A stretch of DNA of 64,000 bases from contig SFJH01000002.1 in NCBI GenBank assembly GCA_004555155.1, positions 62,001 through 126,000 on the forward strand, given 5' to 3'. Of this stretch, positions 1 through 7,693 are shown in pieces. The translations under genes were made by a program, and so were the position numbers. Within the stretch, counting starts at the first letter, position 1, and each line of letters starts with the position of its first letter. The stretch is from Clostridiales bacterium. GTDB lineage: Bacteria; Bacillota; Clostridia; Christensenellales; Aristaeellaceae. The notes below the pieces were generated by a model, which searched no databases, was not told where the DNA came from, and saw only the letters and a list, made by a program, of their open reading frames with translations.

Positions 1-563
1 TAGCTGTCATCCAGCGTGTCCAGATACAGCAGGTGATCCTTCCGGCAGTAGACCTCACAGCTCTGATCCAGCTTGCCCACCGCCACGCCGACATAATCTG
101 TTTCCGCCCACTGCGCAGTCATGATCATCTCGCGCTCGCTCAAGCGGATGCCGTTGACTTTGCAAAGTGCCGACAGAAACGCAATGATCACCGCAGCCGA
201 CGAGGAAAGTCCGCCGATGGGCAGCGTTCCCTCAATCACGCCGCACAGCCCCATCCGCAGCGGATATCTTCGTGCCAGCGAGGCCGTCGCGCCGCGGAGA
301 TAGTCCGCCCAGTCGTTCTGCCGCCCGGGCACCGCGTTCACGTGCCACTGCGCCCGCTTCGGAAAGTTCATGGAGGTCAGCTCGATCACGCCATTGTGCT
401 TGACCGAATAGGCAATGTGTATGCCACGATCGAGGGCAAGTCCGGTGATCTTGCCGAAATTGTGGTCGCTGTGCGCCCCGATCGGACAAATCCGGTAGGG
501 ACAGAAGGCGATGCCGTCAGGTTCCCGATGATACTGCCGGGTGAATACCGTATCGCAGTGCAT
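1..563 (-). CDS. GHMP-family sugar kinase (galactokinase / galacturonokinase-like), 3' end cut by window edge
   Basis: The first 187 residues of an ATP-dependent sugar 1-kinase are present; the C-terminus lies beyond base 1. Residues 22-34 read CPYRICPIGAHSD, the position of the galactokinase signature. Residues 115-125 (PIGGLSSSAAV) are the GHMP phosphate-binding loop, and D166 in GKLDQ matches the catalytic Asp. The PYRICP-GAH-DH form of the signature differs from the classical GRVNLIGEHTDY and recalls plant galacturonate kinases, so the substrate may be galactose, galacturonate or another sugar. The ATG at 563 is preceded by GGAGG at 7-nt spacing and by a consensus promoter at 633-661. The family call is firm; the substrate is inferred. 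Confidence 0.85.
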   Translation of the reverse strand, partial: MHCDTVFTRQYHREPDGIAFCPYRICPIGAHSDHNFGKITGLALDRGIHIAYSVKHNGVIELTSMNFPKRAQWHVNAVPGRQNDWADYLRGATASLARRYPLRMGLCGVIEGTLPIGGLSSSAAVIIAFLSALCKVNGIRLSEREMIMTAQWAETDYVGVAVGKLDQSCEVYCRKDHLLYLDTLDDS

Positions 564-602
564 ATGCGTTCCTCCGTATCTCGCGCGCGGACGCGCTTCC
601 CT

Positions 603-634
603 ATGAAACAGACGGTTCGCGCCGCCTGTTTCAT
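603..634 (-). promoter_or_regulatory. Inverted repeat at the start site of the sugar kinase transcript
   Basis: The arms ATGAAACAG-a-CGG and CCG-c-CTGTTTCAT flank a 6-nt loop, with one mismatch. The repeat overlaps the edge of the -10 box at 633-638 and covers the expected start site, so it is placed like an operator. It could instead be a 5' UTR hairpin or the terminator of the upstream deacylase gene, although no T-run follows it. Confidence 0.45.
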
Positions 635-661
635 TATATTCATTCATTGCGCTCGCGTCAA
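633..661 (-). promoter_or_regulatory. Sigma-A promoter of the sugar kinase gene
   Basis: On the minus strand: -35 TTGACG (656-661), 17-bp spacer, -10 TATAAT (633-638). It lies about 70 bp upstream of the kinase start. Confidence 0.75.
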
Positions 662-671
662 CATCCCGGGC

Positions 672-2027
672 TCAGCCTCTGACTGCCCGTCCGCAGCGCC
701 CGTCCAGAATACAGCCGTCCTTCGCCGCCATCTTTCCGCCGACCAGTACACAATCAATGCCCTCGGGCGGCAGCATTGGCTCCCGGAAGGTCGCCTGATC
801 GCGAATCTTCGCAAAATCGAAAACCACCACGTCCGCATCCGCGCCGACGTTCAGCCGCCCCTTGTTCACCAGATGCAGCCGGTCGGCAGGCATTGCGGTC
901 ATCTTTTCAACGGCAGTGTACAGATCCATCGCGCCCTTCCGGGCAAACTCCGCCAGAAAGCGCGGGAACGTGCCCGCCGCCCGCGGATGGCCCTGGCCCC
1001 TGTCGAGGATCCCGTCGCTGGCCACGATCACCGCGGGATGGCGCAGTGCGCGAACCACGTCGTCCGGCTTCATGACATAGCACACCGTGATGCAGTCCGG
1101 ATCATCCCGGCGCATTTCCTCAAAGCGCTCCTTCGTCGCACGCAGGCCCTTGTATTTGCCCTCGCAGAACTCCAGAACATCGTAATCGCAGCGATACCGC
1201 TCCAGCCATCCGTCGTCATAGGTGGTCGCGCCGATTTCCGTGGAAAAGGCAAAATAGGGATAGCAATCCAGACCTACATCGAGACCGCGCATCCTGCAGG
1301 CGTCCACCCGCCGCAGCACCTCCTCCATCTGGCCGAAGCCGCCCATGCTGCCGATGTGGGAGATCTGTACCGGCACGCCGCATGCCTCGCCCAGCTGCAT
1401 CACCTCATCAACAGCGCCGAAGACGCCGTCCGCATCGTCGCGCACGTGCGCGGCGATCAGCTTCTTCTGCGGTATGCAGCACTGCGCCGTCCGAAGCAGC
1501 TCATCCGCATCCGTGCCGGGCACGTACCGCAGCCCGAAGGACAGGCCCAGGCAGCCGTCCTCCAGCGCGCGGGCAATCTCCCCGATCATGGTCTGCTTCT
1601 GCGCCTCTGTCGCGCAGGCATACTTGTCCATCGCACCGGCTGCGTTCCGGAAGTACTCATGCCCGGCCAGCATGCCCACGTTCACCGGCGCGCCGTCCCG
1701 ATCGACGACGTCCAGATATTTTGCCGGATGATAGACGTTGATGCCGCAGTTGCCGCCAATGGCGGTGGTCACGCCCATGCGCAGCATATTCTCGAAAATC
1801 GAATACTCTATTTTGCCGTCCGGCCCGATGGGATCCTCGTGCATGTGCATGTCGATAAAGCCAGGCGCGACAATCCGTCCTTCCGCACACACAACCCGAT
1901 CCGCCTCGGGCTCCCCGCAGCCGACCCAGGCAATCCGCCCGCCGTCGATCAGCACATTCAGCGCCGCATCCACCCGATTGGCAGGATCCATCACCCTGCC
2001 GCCGCGAATCAGCGTCTTCATTTTCAT
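672..2027 (-). CDS. N-acyl-D-amino-acid deacylase family amidohydrolase
   Basis: A complete 451-residue amidohydrolase of the D-aminoacylase / dihydroorotase-like group, expected to hydrolyse N-acyl-D-amino acids or related amides in the cytoplasm. The D-aminoacylase metal ligands can be placed: H61 and H63 (DMHMHED), C94 (GGNCG), H194 (AAHVR), H224 (ISHIG) and D338 (ASDG). The small beta-sandwich domain is formed by residues 1-55 and the C-terminus (KGRLNVGADADVVVF). A second ATG at 2021 has equal claim as start; GGGGGTGAG lies just upstream. The gene is read from its own promoter, divergent from an LD-carboxypeptidase; both could act on D-amino-acid compounds from peptidoglycan, which is inference. 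Confidence 0.88.
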   Translation of the reverse strand: MKMKTLIRGGRVMDPANRVDAALNVLIDGGRIAWVGCGEPEADRVVCAEGRIVAPGFIDMHMHEDPIGPDGKIEYSIFENMLRMGVTTAIGGNCGINVYHPAKYLDVVDRDGAPVNVGMLAGHEYFRNAAGAMDKYACATEAQKQTMIGEIARALEDGCLGLSFGLRYVPGTDADELLRTAQCCIPQKKLIAAHVRDDADGVFGAVDEVMQLGEACGVPVQISHIGSMGGFGQMEEVLRRVDACRMRGLDVGLDCYPYFAFSTEIGATTYDDGWLERYRCDYDVLEFCEGKYKGLRATKERFEEMRRDDPDCITVCYVMKPDDVVRALRHPAVIVASDGILDRGQGHPRAAGTFPRFLAEFARKGAMDLYTAVEKMTAMPADRLHLVNKGRLNVGADADVVVFDFAKIRDQATFREPMLPPEGIDCVLVGGKMAAKDGCILDGRCGRAVRG

Positions 2028-2053
2028 CTCACCCCCGCGTGCATTTCGGTGCC

Positions 2054-2082
2054 ATTATACGCCCGTTCCCGCACAGGTGCAA
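2054..2082 (-). promoter_or_regulatory. Sigma-A promoter of the deacylase gene
   Basis: TTGCAC (2077-2082), 17-bp spacer, TATAAT (2054-2059), read on the minus strand; 27 bp upstream of the ATG at 2027. Confidence 0.7.
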
Positions 2083-2111
2083 GCCTTTCTCCGGAAACTT
2101 TGGTTTGTTTC

Positions 2112-2140
2112 TTGATTCAGGCTCCATTCTGTGATAGTAT
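2112..2140 (+). promoter_or_regulatory. Sigma-A promoter of the LD-carboxypeptidase gene
   Basis: TTGATT (2112-2117), 17-bp spacer, TAGTAT (2135-2140). A strong ribosome binding site ACAGGAGG follows just upstream of the ATG at 2173. Confidence 0.6.
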
Positions 2141-2172
2141 GATTGCATCCAACAGACAGGAGGCATGCGCCC

Positions 2173-3060
2173 ATGATTCCCAATCGATTGAAACCCGACG
2201 ACGCCATCGGCCTGATTTCTCCCAGCGCCATCGCCGATCCAGCATTTTACGCCGATCTCACCGCTTCCCTGCAAGGGATGGGCTATCGCGTGAAGCCCGC
2301 AAACAACCTCTACGCCCGAAGCTGGGGCTACGCGGCCAGCGACCAGGAGCGCGCCGACGACATTCATCAGCTTGCAGCCGATGACGACGTGTCCGCCATC
2401 CTGTTCTCCGGCGGCGAAGGCGCCGACGAGGTGATTCCCCTGCTCGACTACGACCTGATCGCCCGCCATCCCAAGATCTACCTCAGCTTCAGCGACGCAA
2501 CCAGCATCCTCAACGCAATCCATACCCGCACCGGACTGGTGACCTACTACGGCCTGTCCACCAGCCAGATGGTCAAATTGACCGACTACAACCGCGAACA
2601 GTTTCTCCGCCATATCGTACAGGGAAACGTGCGGGAGCACATCCGAAGCGGCCCCTGGCGCACGCTGACGCCGGGCGTTGCAGCCGGTGAACTGACGGGC
2701 GGCTATCTGGACAACTACGTGTTTCTGGCGCACAGCGGCTGGATCCAGCCCGAGCCGGGCAAGGAGTACGTGCTGTTCATCGAAGAGCACGAGCGGTTTT
2801 TCGGCGTCGAACACGTCAGCGATGAGCTGGGCCGCCTGGAACAGAGCCCCATCATGAAGCAGGCGACCGGCCTGCTGTTCGGCCACTATTCCTCCCCCGT
2901 CTGCGAGCCGCTGCTGGAACGGCTCACCCGCCTCGGCCAGCGCCACGGCATCCCGGTGGCCTACTGCGACGACTTCGGTCACGGCGAGAACAGCGCCATC
3001 TTCCCCATCGGCGCGCAGGCCGTACTGAACACCGAAAAGCAGACCCTGACCTATCTCTGA
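2173..3060 (+). CDS. LD-carboxypeptidase, peptidase family S66
   Basis: A 295-residue S66 serine carboxypeptidase; family members remove the terminal D-Ala from murein tetrapeptides (LdcA) or cleave microcin-type peptides (MccF). S107 in SFSDAT is the expected nucleophile (the family usually has GYSD), E204 or E205 in LFIEEHE the acid and H270 in FGHGE the base. There is no signal peptide, so it acts in the cytoplasm on recycled muropeptides. The ATG at 2173 is preferred to an upstream one at 2143 because AGGAGG sits 9 nt before it. A terminator follows at 3068-3104. Confidence 0.9.
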   Translation: MIPNRLKPDDAIGLISPSAIADPAFYADLTASLQGMGYRVKPANNLYARSWGYAASDQERADDIHQLAADDDVSAILFSGGEGADEVIPLLDYDLIARHPKIYLSFSDATSILNAIHTRTGLVTYYGLSTSQMVKLTDYNREQFLRHIVQGNVREHIRSGPWRTLTPGVAAGELTGGYLDNYVFLAHSGWIQPEPGKEYVLFIEEHERFFGVEHVSDELGRLEQSPIMKQATGLLFGHYSSPVCEPLLERLTRLGQRHGIPVAYCDDFGHGENSAIFPIGAQAVLNTEKQTLTYL

Positions 3061-3067
3061 CACAAAA

Positions 3068-3104
3068 GACGCGCCGTCCCGGCTTTGCACCGCGACAGCG
3101 CGTC
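3068..3104. terminator. Bidirectional terminator between convergent ldc and P-type ATPase genes
   Basis: A GACGCGC/GCGCGTC stem closes a partly paired loop. TCTCTTT follows on the plus strand and TTTTGTG on the minus strand. Confidence 0.6.
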
Positions 3105-3121
3105 TCTCTTTGGGGAAAGGA

Positions 3122-4963
3122 TCAATCCCGGAACCGCAGCGCGCGCATGGCATTGAGAATCGCCAGCACGGACACGCCCACGTCGGCGAACACCGCCGCC
3201 CACATGTTGGCCAGTCCCAGCGCGCTGAGCACCAGCACGACCGCCTTCACGCTCAGGGCGAACACAATGTTCTGCCTGACGATGCGGTGGGTCTTGCGGG
3301 AGATGGAGATCGCCGTGGCGATGCGCGACGGACGGTCGTTCATCAGCACCACATCGGCCGCCTCGATGGCCGCGTCCGATCCCAGCGCGCCCATGGCAAT
3401 GCCGATGTCCGCGCGGGAGAGCACCGGCGCGTCGTTGATGCCGTCGCCCACAAAGGCCAGCGCCCCCTTCGACTCCTTCAGCAGCCGCTCCACATGCTCC
3501 ACCTTGTCCGCCGGAAGCAGTCCGCAATGCGCCTCGTCCAGCCCCAGCTCGTCGGCTACCTTGCTGCCCACCGCCTCGCTGTCGCCGGTGAGCATCACGG
3601 TACGGCGCACACCCATCTCCCGGAGCGCCTGAATCGCCTGCGCCGCGTCGGGCTTCACGGTATCGGAGATCACGATGTGGCCCTCGTACTCGCCGTCCAC
3701 GGCGATGTGGATGATCGTGCCCGCGCGCTCGCAGGGAGACCACTTTGCACCGAGCGATTCCATCATCCGGCTGTTGCCCGCCGCCACGATGCGATGGCCG
3801 TCCACCGTCGCCTTCACGCCGTTTCCGGCGATCTCCTCCACATCGGTCACGCGGTGGCGCTCCGGCTCGCGGCCATAGGCGTCAATGATCGATCTGGAGA
3901 TCGGATGGGTGGAGTAGCTCTCCACCAGTGCCGCCAGCTCCAGCAATTCCGGCTCGCTCATCTTCTCGGGATGCACGGCCGTAACCTTGAACGTGCCCTC
4001 CGTCAGCGTGCCGGTCTTGTCAAACACCACGGTATCCACCCTGGCCAGCGTCTCCAGAAAGTTCGCGCCCTTGATCAGCACGCCCTGACGGGATGCGCCG
4101 CCGATGCCGCCGAAGAAGCTCAACGGGATCGAAATCACCAGCGCGCAGGGACAGGACACCACCAGGAACAGCAGCGCGCGCTTCACCCACGTCATCCATT
4201 CGCCGGTGATCAGCGAGGGAATCACCGCCAGCGCCAGCGCCGCAAAGCAGACCGCCGGCGTGTAGTAGCGGGCGAACTTCGTGATAAACTTCTCCGCCTC
4301 CGCCTTGCGGCTGCTGGAGTTCTCCACCAGCTCCAGAATCTTCGCTACAGTGGATTCGCCGAACTCCTTCTCCACGCGGACGCGCAGCACGCCGCTCTGA
4401 TTGATGCAGCCGCTGATCACGCCTTCGCCCGGACGCACGCTGCGCGGCACGGATTCGCCCGTCAGCGCCGCGGTGTCCAGCATGGAGGCGCCCTCGAGCA
4501 CCGTTCCGTCCAGCGGCACGCGCTCGCCGGGCTGTATCACGATCACATCGCCGACGGCAACCTCCTCGGGATCCACCGCCTCGATTGCGCCGTCGCGCTC
4601 CACGTTCGCCACGTCGGGGCGGATGTCCATGAGCTCCAAGATCGACTTCCGGGACCGGCCGACGGCATAGTTCTCGAACAGCTCGCCCACCTGATAGAAC
4701 AGCATGACCGCCACGCCCTCCATGTACTCGCCGGACGCGAACGCGCCGATGGTGGCGATGCACATCAGAAAGTTCTCGTCGAAGACCTGGCCATGGGCGA
4801 TGTTCACCGCCGCCTTCTTCAGCACCTTCCAGCCGATCACCAGATATGGGATCAGAAACAGTACCAGCTTCAGCCAACCCTCCGCCGGAATCAGAATCGC
4901 CGCCACAAACAGCGCCGCTCCGGCCAGAATACGCGTCAGCATCATCTTTTGCTTCCTGCTCAT
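3122..4963 (-). CDS. cadA: Heavy-metal translocating P-type ATPase (Cd2+/Zn2+ exporter, CadA/ZntA group)
   Basis: A 613-residue P1B-type ATPase that pumps soft metal cations out of the cell. Visible motifs: TGES (168-171), membrane CPC (271-273), DKTGT with phosphorylated D315, HP (353-354) and VGDGIND near the C-terminus. The last helix carries an Asp in AVFADVGVS, as in Zn/Cd pumps. It has no N-terminal metal-binding domain; the neighbouring 74-residue HMA protein supplies one in trans. It is the last gene of an operon after the ArsR-type repressor and the HMA protein, so efflux should be induced by its own substrate. Cd, Zn and Pb cannot be told apart from sequence alone. Confidence 0.93.
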   Translation of the reverse strand: MSRKQKMMLTRILAGAALFVAAILIPAEGWLKLVLFLIPYLVIGWKVLKKAAVNIAHGQVFDENFLMCIATIGAFASGEYMEGVAVMLFYQVGELFENYAVGRSRKSILELMDIRPDVANVERDGAIEAVDPEEVAVGDVIVIQPGERVPLDGTVLEGASMLDTAALTGESVPRSVRPGEGVISGCINQSGVLRVRVEKEFGESTVAKILELVENSSSRKAEAEKFITKFARYYTPAVCFAALALAVIPSLITGEWMTWVKRALLFLVVSCPCALVISIPLSFFGGIGGASRQGVLIKGANFLETLARVDTVVFDKTGTLTEGTFKVTAVHPEKMSEPELLELAALVESYSTHPISRSIIDAYGREPERHRVTDVEEIAGNGVKATVDGHRIVAAGNSRMMESLGAKWSPCERAGTIIHIAVDGEYEGHIVISDTVKPDAAQAIQALREMGVRRTVMLTGDSEAVGSKVADELGLDEAHCGLLPADKVEHVERLLKESKGALAFVGDGINDAPVLSRADIGIAMGALGSDAAIEAADVVLMNDRPSRIATAISISRKTHRIVRQNIVFALSVKAVVLVLSALGLANMWAAVFADVGVSVLAILNAMRALRFRD

Positions 4964-4991
4964 GGGAACACCCGCCTTTACCGCGTTGATT

Positions 4992-5216
4992 TTACGATTT
5001 CACAACCAGCTCGCACTCGGCGTCCACTTTCTTAATGCGCTTTGCGGCTTCCTTCACGATTTCGTCAAACCGCGCGTCGTCCGCCTCGAGGGTCAGCTTC
5101 TGCGCCATGAAGCTCACGGTCGCCTTCTGAACGCCGTCGATTTCGTTGATGGCGCGCTCCATCTTCGCCGCGCAGTTCGCGCAATCCAGGTCGATCATCT
5201 TGAATACCTTCTTCAT
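4992..5216 (-). CDS. Heavy-metal-associated (HMA) domain protein, small metallochaperone
   Basis: A 74-residue ferredoxin-like HMA domain. The metal site is C12 and C15 in DCANCAAKM; a Cys before the second Cys-pair residue is typical of CopZ- and CadA-type domains, though the DCANC form resembles Zn/Cd domains more than the MxCxxC copper site. The ATG at 5216 is chosen over an upstream start because GAGGAGGAG lies 7 nt before it. It sits between the repressor and the pump, and probably delivers metal to the pump, which lacks such a domain. Confidence 0.88.
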   Translation of the reverse strand: MKKVFKMIDLDCANCAAKMERAINEIDGVQKATVSFMAQKLTLEADDARFDEIVKEAAKRIKKVDAECELVVKS

Positions 5217-5229
5217 GTGTGTCTCCTCC

Positions 5230-5595
5230 TCATTCCTCAATGTGCTCACGGCCCTGATCGATGATCGACCGCACATGGTCGTCCGCCAGGGAATAGTAGA
5301 TGGTCTTGCCGTCGCGGCGGTTCTTGACCAGCTTGAACTGCTTGAGCAGCCGCAGCTGATGCGAAATGGCGGACGGCGTCAGATCCAGCGTCTCCGCGAT
5401 GTCGCACACGCACATCTCCGCCTCGAACAGCACGTACAGGATTCGAATCCGCGTCGTATCCCCGAAGACCTTGAACAGCTCCGCAAGATCGTAGAGCTCC
5501 TCCACATCCGGGAGTTTCGGCTTCACCTGTGCAATGACGTCTCCATGGGGCAGAAAACAGTCGCAGCACTCCGCTCTCCGTTCATCCACCTTCAT
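5230..5595 (-). CDS. ArsR/SmtB-family metal-sensing repressor (CadC-like)
   Basis: A 121-residue winged-helix repressor. Its ligands match the CadC pattern: C10, C11 and C13 in an N-terminal ECCDCF and C62 and C64 in the alpha-3 motif MCVCD, which together form the thiolate Cd/Pb/Zn site. The recognition helix is in LTPSAISHQLRLLKQ. It is the first gene of the efflux operon, and a perfect palindrome overlaps its transcription start at 5609-5632, so it should repress its own operon until metal binds. Family and logic are well supported; the exact metal is inferred. Confidence 0.93.
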   Translation of the reverse strand: MKVDERRAECCDCFLPHGDVIAQVKPKLPDVEELYDLAELFKVFGDTTRIRILYVLFEAEMCVCDIAETLDLTPSAISHQLRLLKQFKLVKNRRDGKTIYYSLADDHVRSIIDQGREHIEE

Positions 5596-5608
5596 TCACC
5601 TCCGCAAA

Positions 5609-5632
5609 ACATTTGATCATCTGTTCAAATGT
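5609..5632. promoter_or_regulatory. Operator palindrome for the CadC-like repressor
   Basis: Perfect inverted repeat: ACATTTGA (5609-5616), 8-nt centre, TCAAATGT (5625-5632). It lies just downstream of the -10 box, over the start site. The sequence resembles known ArsR/SmtB operators rich in TTGAA/TTCAA half-sites. Confidence 0.8.
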
Positions 5633-5633
5633 A

Positions 5634-5662
5634 ATTATAGATTGATCTTCCCACTCTGTCAA
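5634..5662 (-). promoter_or_regulatory. Consensus sigma-A promoter of the metal efflux operon
   Basis: Perfect TTGACA (5657-5662), 17-bp spacer, perfect TATAAT (5634-5639), minus strand. A promoter this strong needs repression, which the adjacent operator would supply. Confidence 0.88.
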
Positions 5663-5682
5663 TGGTTTTTTATGGATTTTAC

Positions 5683-5719
5683 AAAAAAAGTCTCGCAGCG
5701 GAAAAGAAATCCGCCGCGA
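5683..5719 (-). terminator. Intrinsic terminator after the SGNH hydrolase gene
   Basis: Stem TCGC-g-GCGGA with TCCGC-t-GCGA, then a run of seven T on the minus strand. It insulates the recF-side operon from the efflux promoter. Confidence 0.8.
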
Positions 5720-5728
5720 GGCAGTCCA

Positions 5729-6343
5729 TCATGCATCGGGGTCTGACAGGATCTCCGAGAGCCTGCGCTCGAAAAGGGGCAGCCACAGCGCGCGATAGCC
5801 CTCCAGCGTCGGATGGATGGGATCCGACATGTATCGGGCGCGCTGCTCCGGCGCGAGGGCATTCACGCCGGGATCGTCCCAGAGATCGATGATCTCCACG
5901 CCGTACCTTTCCGCGCACGCATCCAGCAGCGCCGTCATCCGGGCATAGGCGTCGCTTTCATATCTCGGGTTGGTATAGAACGCCACCGGGCAGCGCCATG
6001 TGCGCCGGGCATAATCGATGATATACTCCATCGCCCCCGCAACCGTGGCGCAGTCTGCGCGGCCGTCCAGCGCGCCCAGCGGAAGGCCCTGCGAGGCGTC
6101 GTTGGTGGAGAGCTGGCAGACAAACAGATCCGCCCGGCCGCGCTCCATGCGCTTCATCCGTGCGATGTAGGAATCCTCGCCCGTATCCACCAGCGTCGTT
6201 CCGGAGACGGCCTCCTTGATCGTCCGGCAGCCGCACGCTTCCGCCAGCATCTCCACAAAGGATACGCCGCCGGCCGCCGAACCATAGGTCACCGAAGAAC
6301 CCAGAAAGAGGATTGTCTTGCCTCTCAGCGCGTCGCTCATCAT
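5729..6343 (-). CDS. SGNH/GDSL-family hydrolase
   Basis: A 204-residue SGNH hydrolase, probably an esterase or deacetylase. Block I is FLGSSVTYG with nucleophile S17 (Ser replaces the Asp of GDS), block III is STNDAS with the oxyanion Asn, and block V is DPIHP with the catalytic Asp/His. No signal peptide is visible. The start ATG overlaps the stop of the upstream pyruvyl transferase gene (ATGA), and a GGGGGAG ribosome site lies inside that gene, so the two are translationally coupled. A role in trimming or decorating cell-surface glycans is inferred from this coupling only. Confidence 0.85.
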   Translation of the reverse strand: MMSDALRGKTILFLGSSVTYGSAAGGVSFVEMLAEACGCRTIKEAVSGTTLVDTGEDSYIARMKRMERGRADLFVCQLSTNDASQGLPLGALDGRADCATVAGAMEYIIDYARRTWRCPVAFYTNPRYESDAYARMTALLDACAERYGVEIIDLWDDPGVNALAPEQRARYMSDPIHPTLEGYRALWLPLFERRLSEILSDPDA

Positions 6344-7659
6344 CTTCTGCCGCTCCCCCTTCGCGCATTGCGCTTTCGGATATATCGAACCCGGTAGTGC
6401 TTGACCGCCGCCCAATAGACCGGCAGGCAGTCCACACGCTGCGCCGGCGAAAGCGGCGTCCTCGGATAGATCGCCGGAGCCTGGGCAATCTGCTGCAGGC
6501 GCAGATCGTAGGGCGCATTCTGAACGCTGCCGCCATTCCGATAGATGTGCTCCAGACCATTTTGATCCAGGAAATCCACAAAGCGCGCAAATCGCTTCGG
6601 ATGGTTGGCGGCAATGCCGGAGAAGTCCGCGCGCTCACAGGCCTCACGGATCCCGATCCCGCTTCGAATCTCCTCCAGGCTGATCATGGGAATCTGAAAG
6701 AAATTCGCCAGCTCCGCCACTCGAAGATCCCGCGCCACGACCACCGCCGGCACGCCAGCCAGTGTGGCGGCGATGTTTCCATGGATATTGCAGCCATAGC
6801 TCAAATCCTTGTCGCGCATGAAGTCCAGCCAGGCGGACACGTTCAGAAACGCCGCGGAACGGCGCTCCCTGAGCACGCGATTGCCGAAATCCGTGGGCAG
6901 ATACTCGGGAATATTCCATCTGTGCCGGCGCGGAATGGGCATGCCGGCATACATCATCCAGATCTCCTCGATCCGCTGCGGAATATACCAGTAATTCGGG
7001 AATTCCTGACAGCTGCGCGCCATGAACCCATGAATCTCCGCGCCGCTGTCAATCTTGCCGTTGACGCATACGCTGGCTTCTGCATCGAGCCGCAGCGCGC
7101 GGGTTTCCGGCAAATCGCCGCCGAACATATACATGGATGGACAGCCGATCTGCGAAAAATGTCTCTCCTCTGAAAAACCCAGCCGCTTCAGATAGTCCGC
7201 CGTATACTCGCCCCGCACGCCGATCAGACTGGAGCGATCCAGCACCGCTCGGACAAAATCCCTGACCTGCCCGTCAAAGGGCAAGCCCTCCTTCAGCTTG
7301 TCAGCGGCAGCGGTCTGAACGCCCACGCCGATCACAACGCAGGGAATCTTCAGCCTTTGAATGAACTGCGTCAGAACCTCCAGCTTTGGAATGTAATCCT
7401 TCCGAAACGCATTCGCCAGCGGAATGGCAAAGCAGCTGCACGTCTCGTTCGCCCGCGCGGCGGCTTCATCCAGATTCCGGGCGACGGAACTGAACTGCGT
7501 TTCAAATTCCGTATCCGCATCGGTCATCAGCGCGCGAACCACGCTGTGATGAAACAGCAGATTTCCCGTGTTTGAGCCGATCAGATTCCGCGTCAGGATC
7601 TCCTTCGCCGTGCAATCGTTGAAGGGCGGTATGACCGACCAGAGCAGAATCTTCTTCAT
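6340..7659 (-). CDS. Polysaccharide pyruvyl transferase family protein
   Basis: A 439-residue protein of the PF04230 family (CsaB/WcaK-like), which transfers pyruvyl ketals from PEP to sugars of surface polymers. Typical elements: GVGVQT near residue 115, IGVRGEYTADYLKRLG near 145, GCPSM near 170, and NIHGNIAATLAGVPAVVVARD near 290 with the conserved His-Gly of the C-terminal GT-B-like domain. The C-terminus is basic (RKRNARRGSGRR). The glycan acceptor cannot be deduced. It lies 34 bp downstream of recF on the same strand and overlaps the SGNH gene. Confidence 0.82.
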   Translation of the reverse strand: MKKILLWSVIPPFNDCTAKEILTRNLIGSNTGNLLFHHSVVRALMTDADTEFETQFSSVARNLDEAAARANETCSCFAIPLANAFRKDYIPKLEVLTQFIQRLKIPCVVIGVGVQTAAADKLKEGLPFDGQVRDFVRAVLDRSSLIGVRGEYTADYLKRLGFSEERHFSQIGCPSMYMFGGDLPETRALRLDAEASVCVNGKIDSGAEIHGFMARSCQEFPNYWYIPQRIEEIWMMYAGMPIPRRHRWNIPEYLPTDFGNRVLRERRSAAFLNVSAWLDFMRDKDLSYGCNIHGNIAATLAGVPAVVVARDLRVAELANFFQIPMISLEEIRSGIGIREACERADFSGIAANHPKRFARFVDFLDQNGLEHIYRNGGSVQNAPYDLRLQQIAQAPAIYPRTPLSPAQRVDCLPVYWAAVKHYRVRYIRKRNARRGSGRR

Positions 7660-7693
7660 GGAGCATCCTCCGATCTTGTACTCGCTTCAGAAA

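Noticed and set aside
33..2384. A 783-codon plus-strand reading frame with no stop
   Set aside because: It lies opposite the sugar kinase and deacylase genes, whose motifs and promoters are clear. Its His/Arg/Pro-rich composition is what the antisense of high-GC genes gives.
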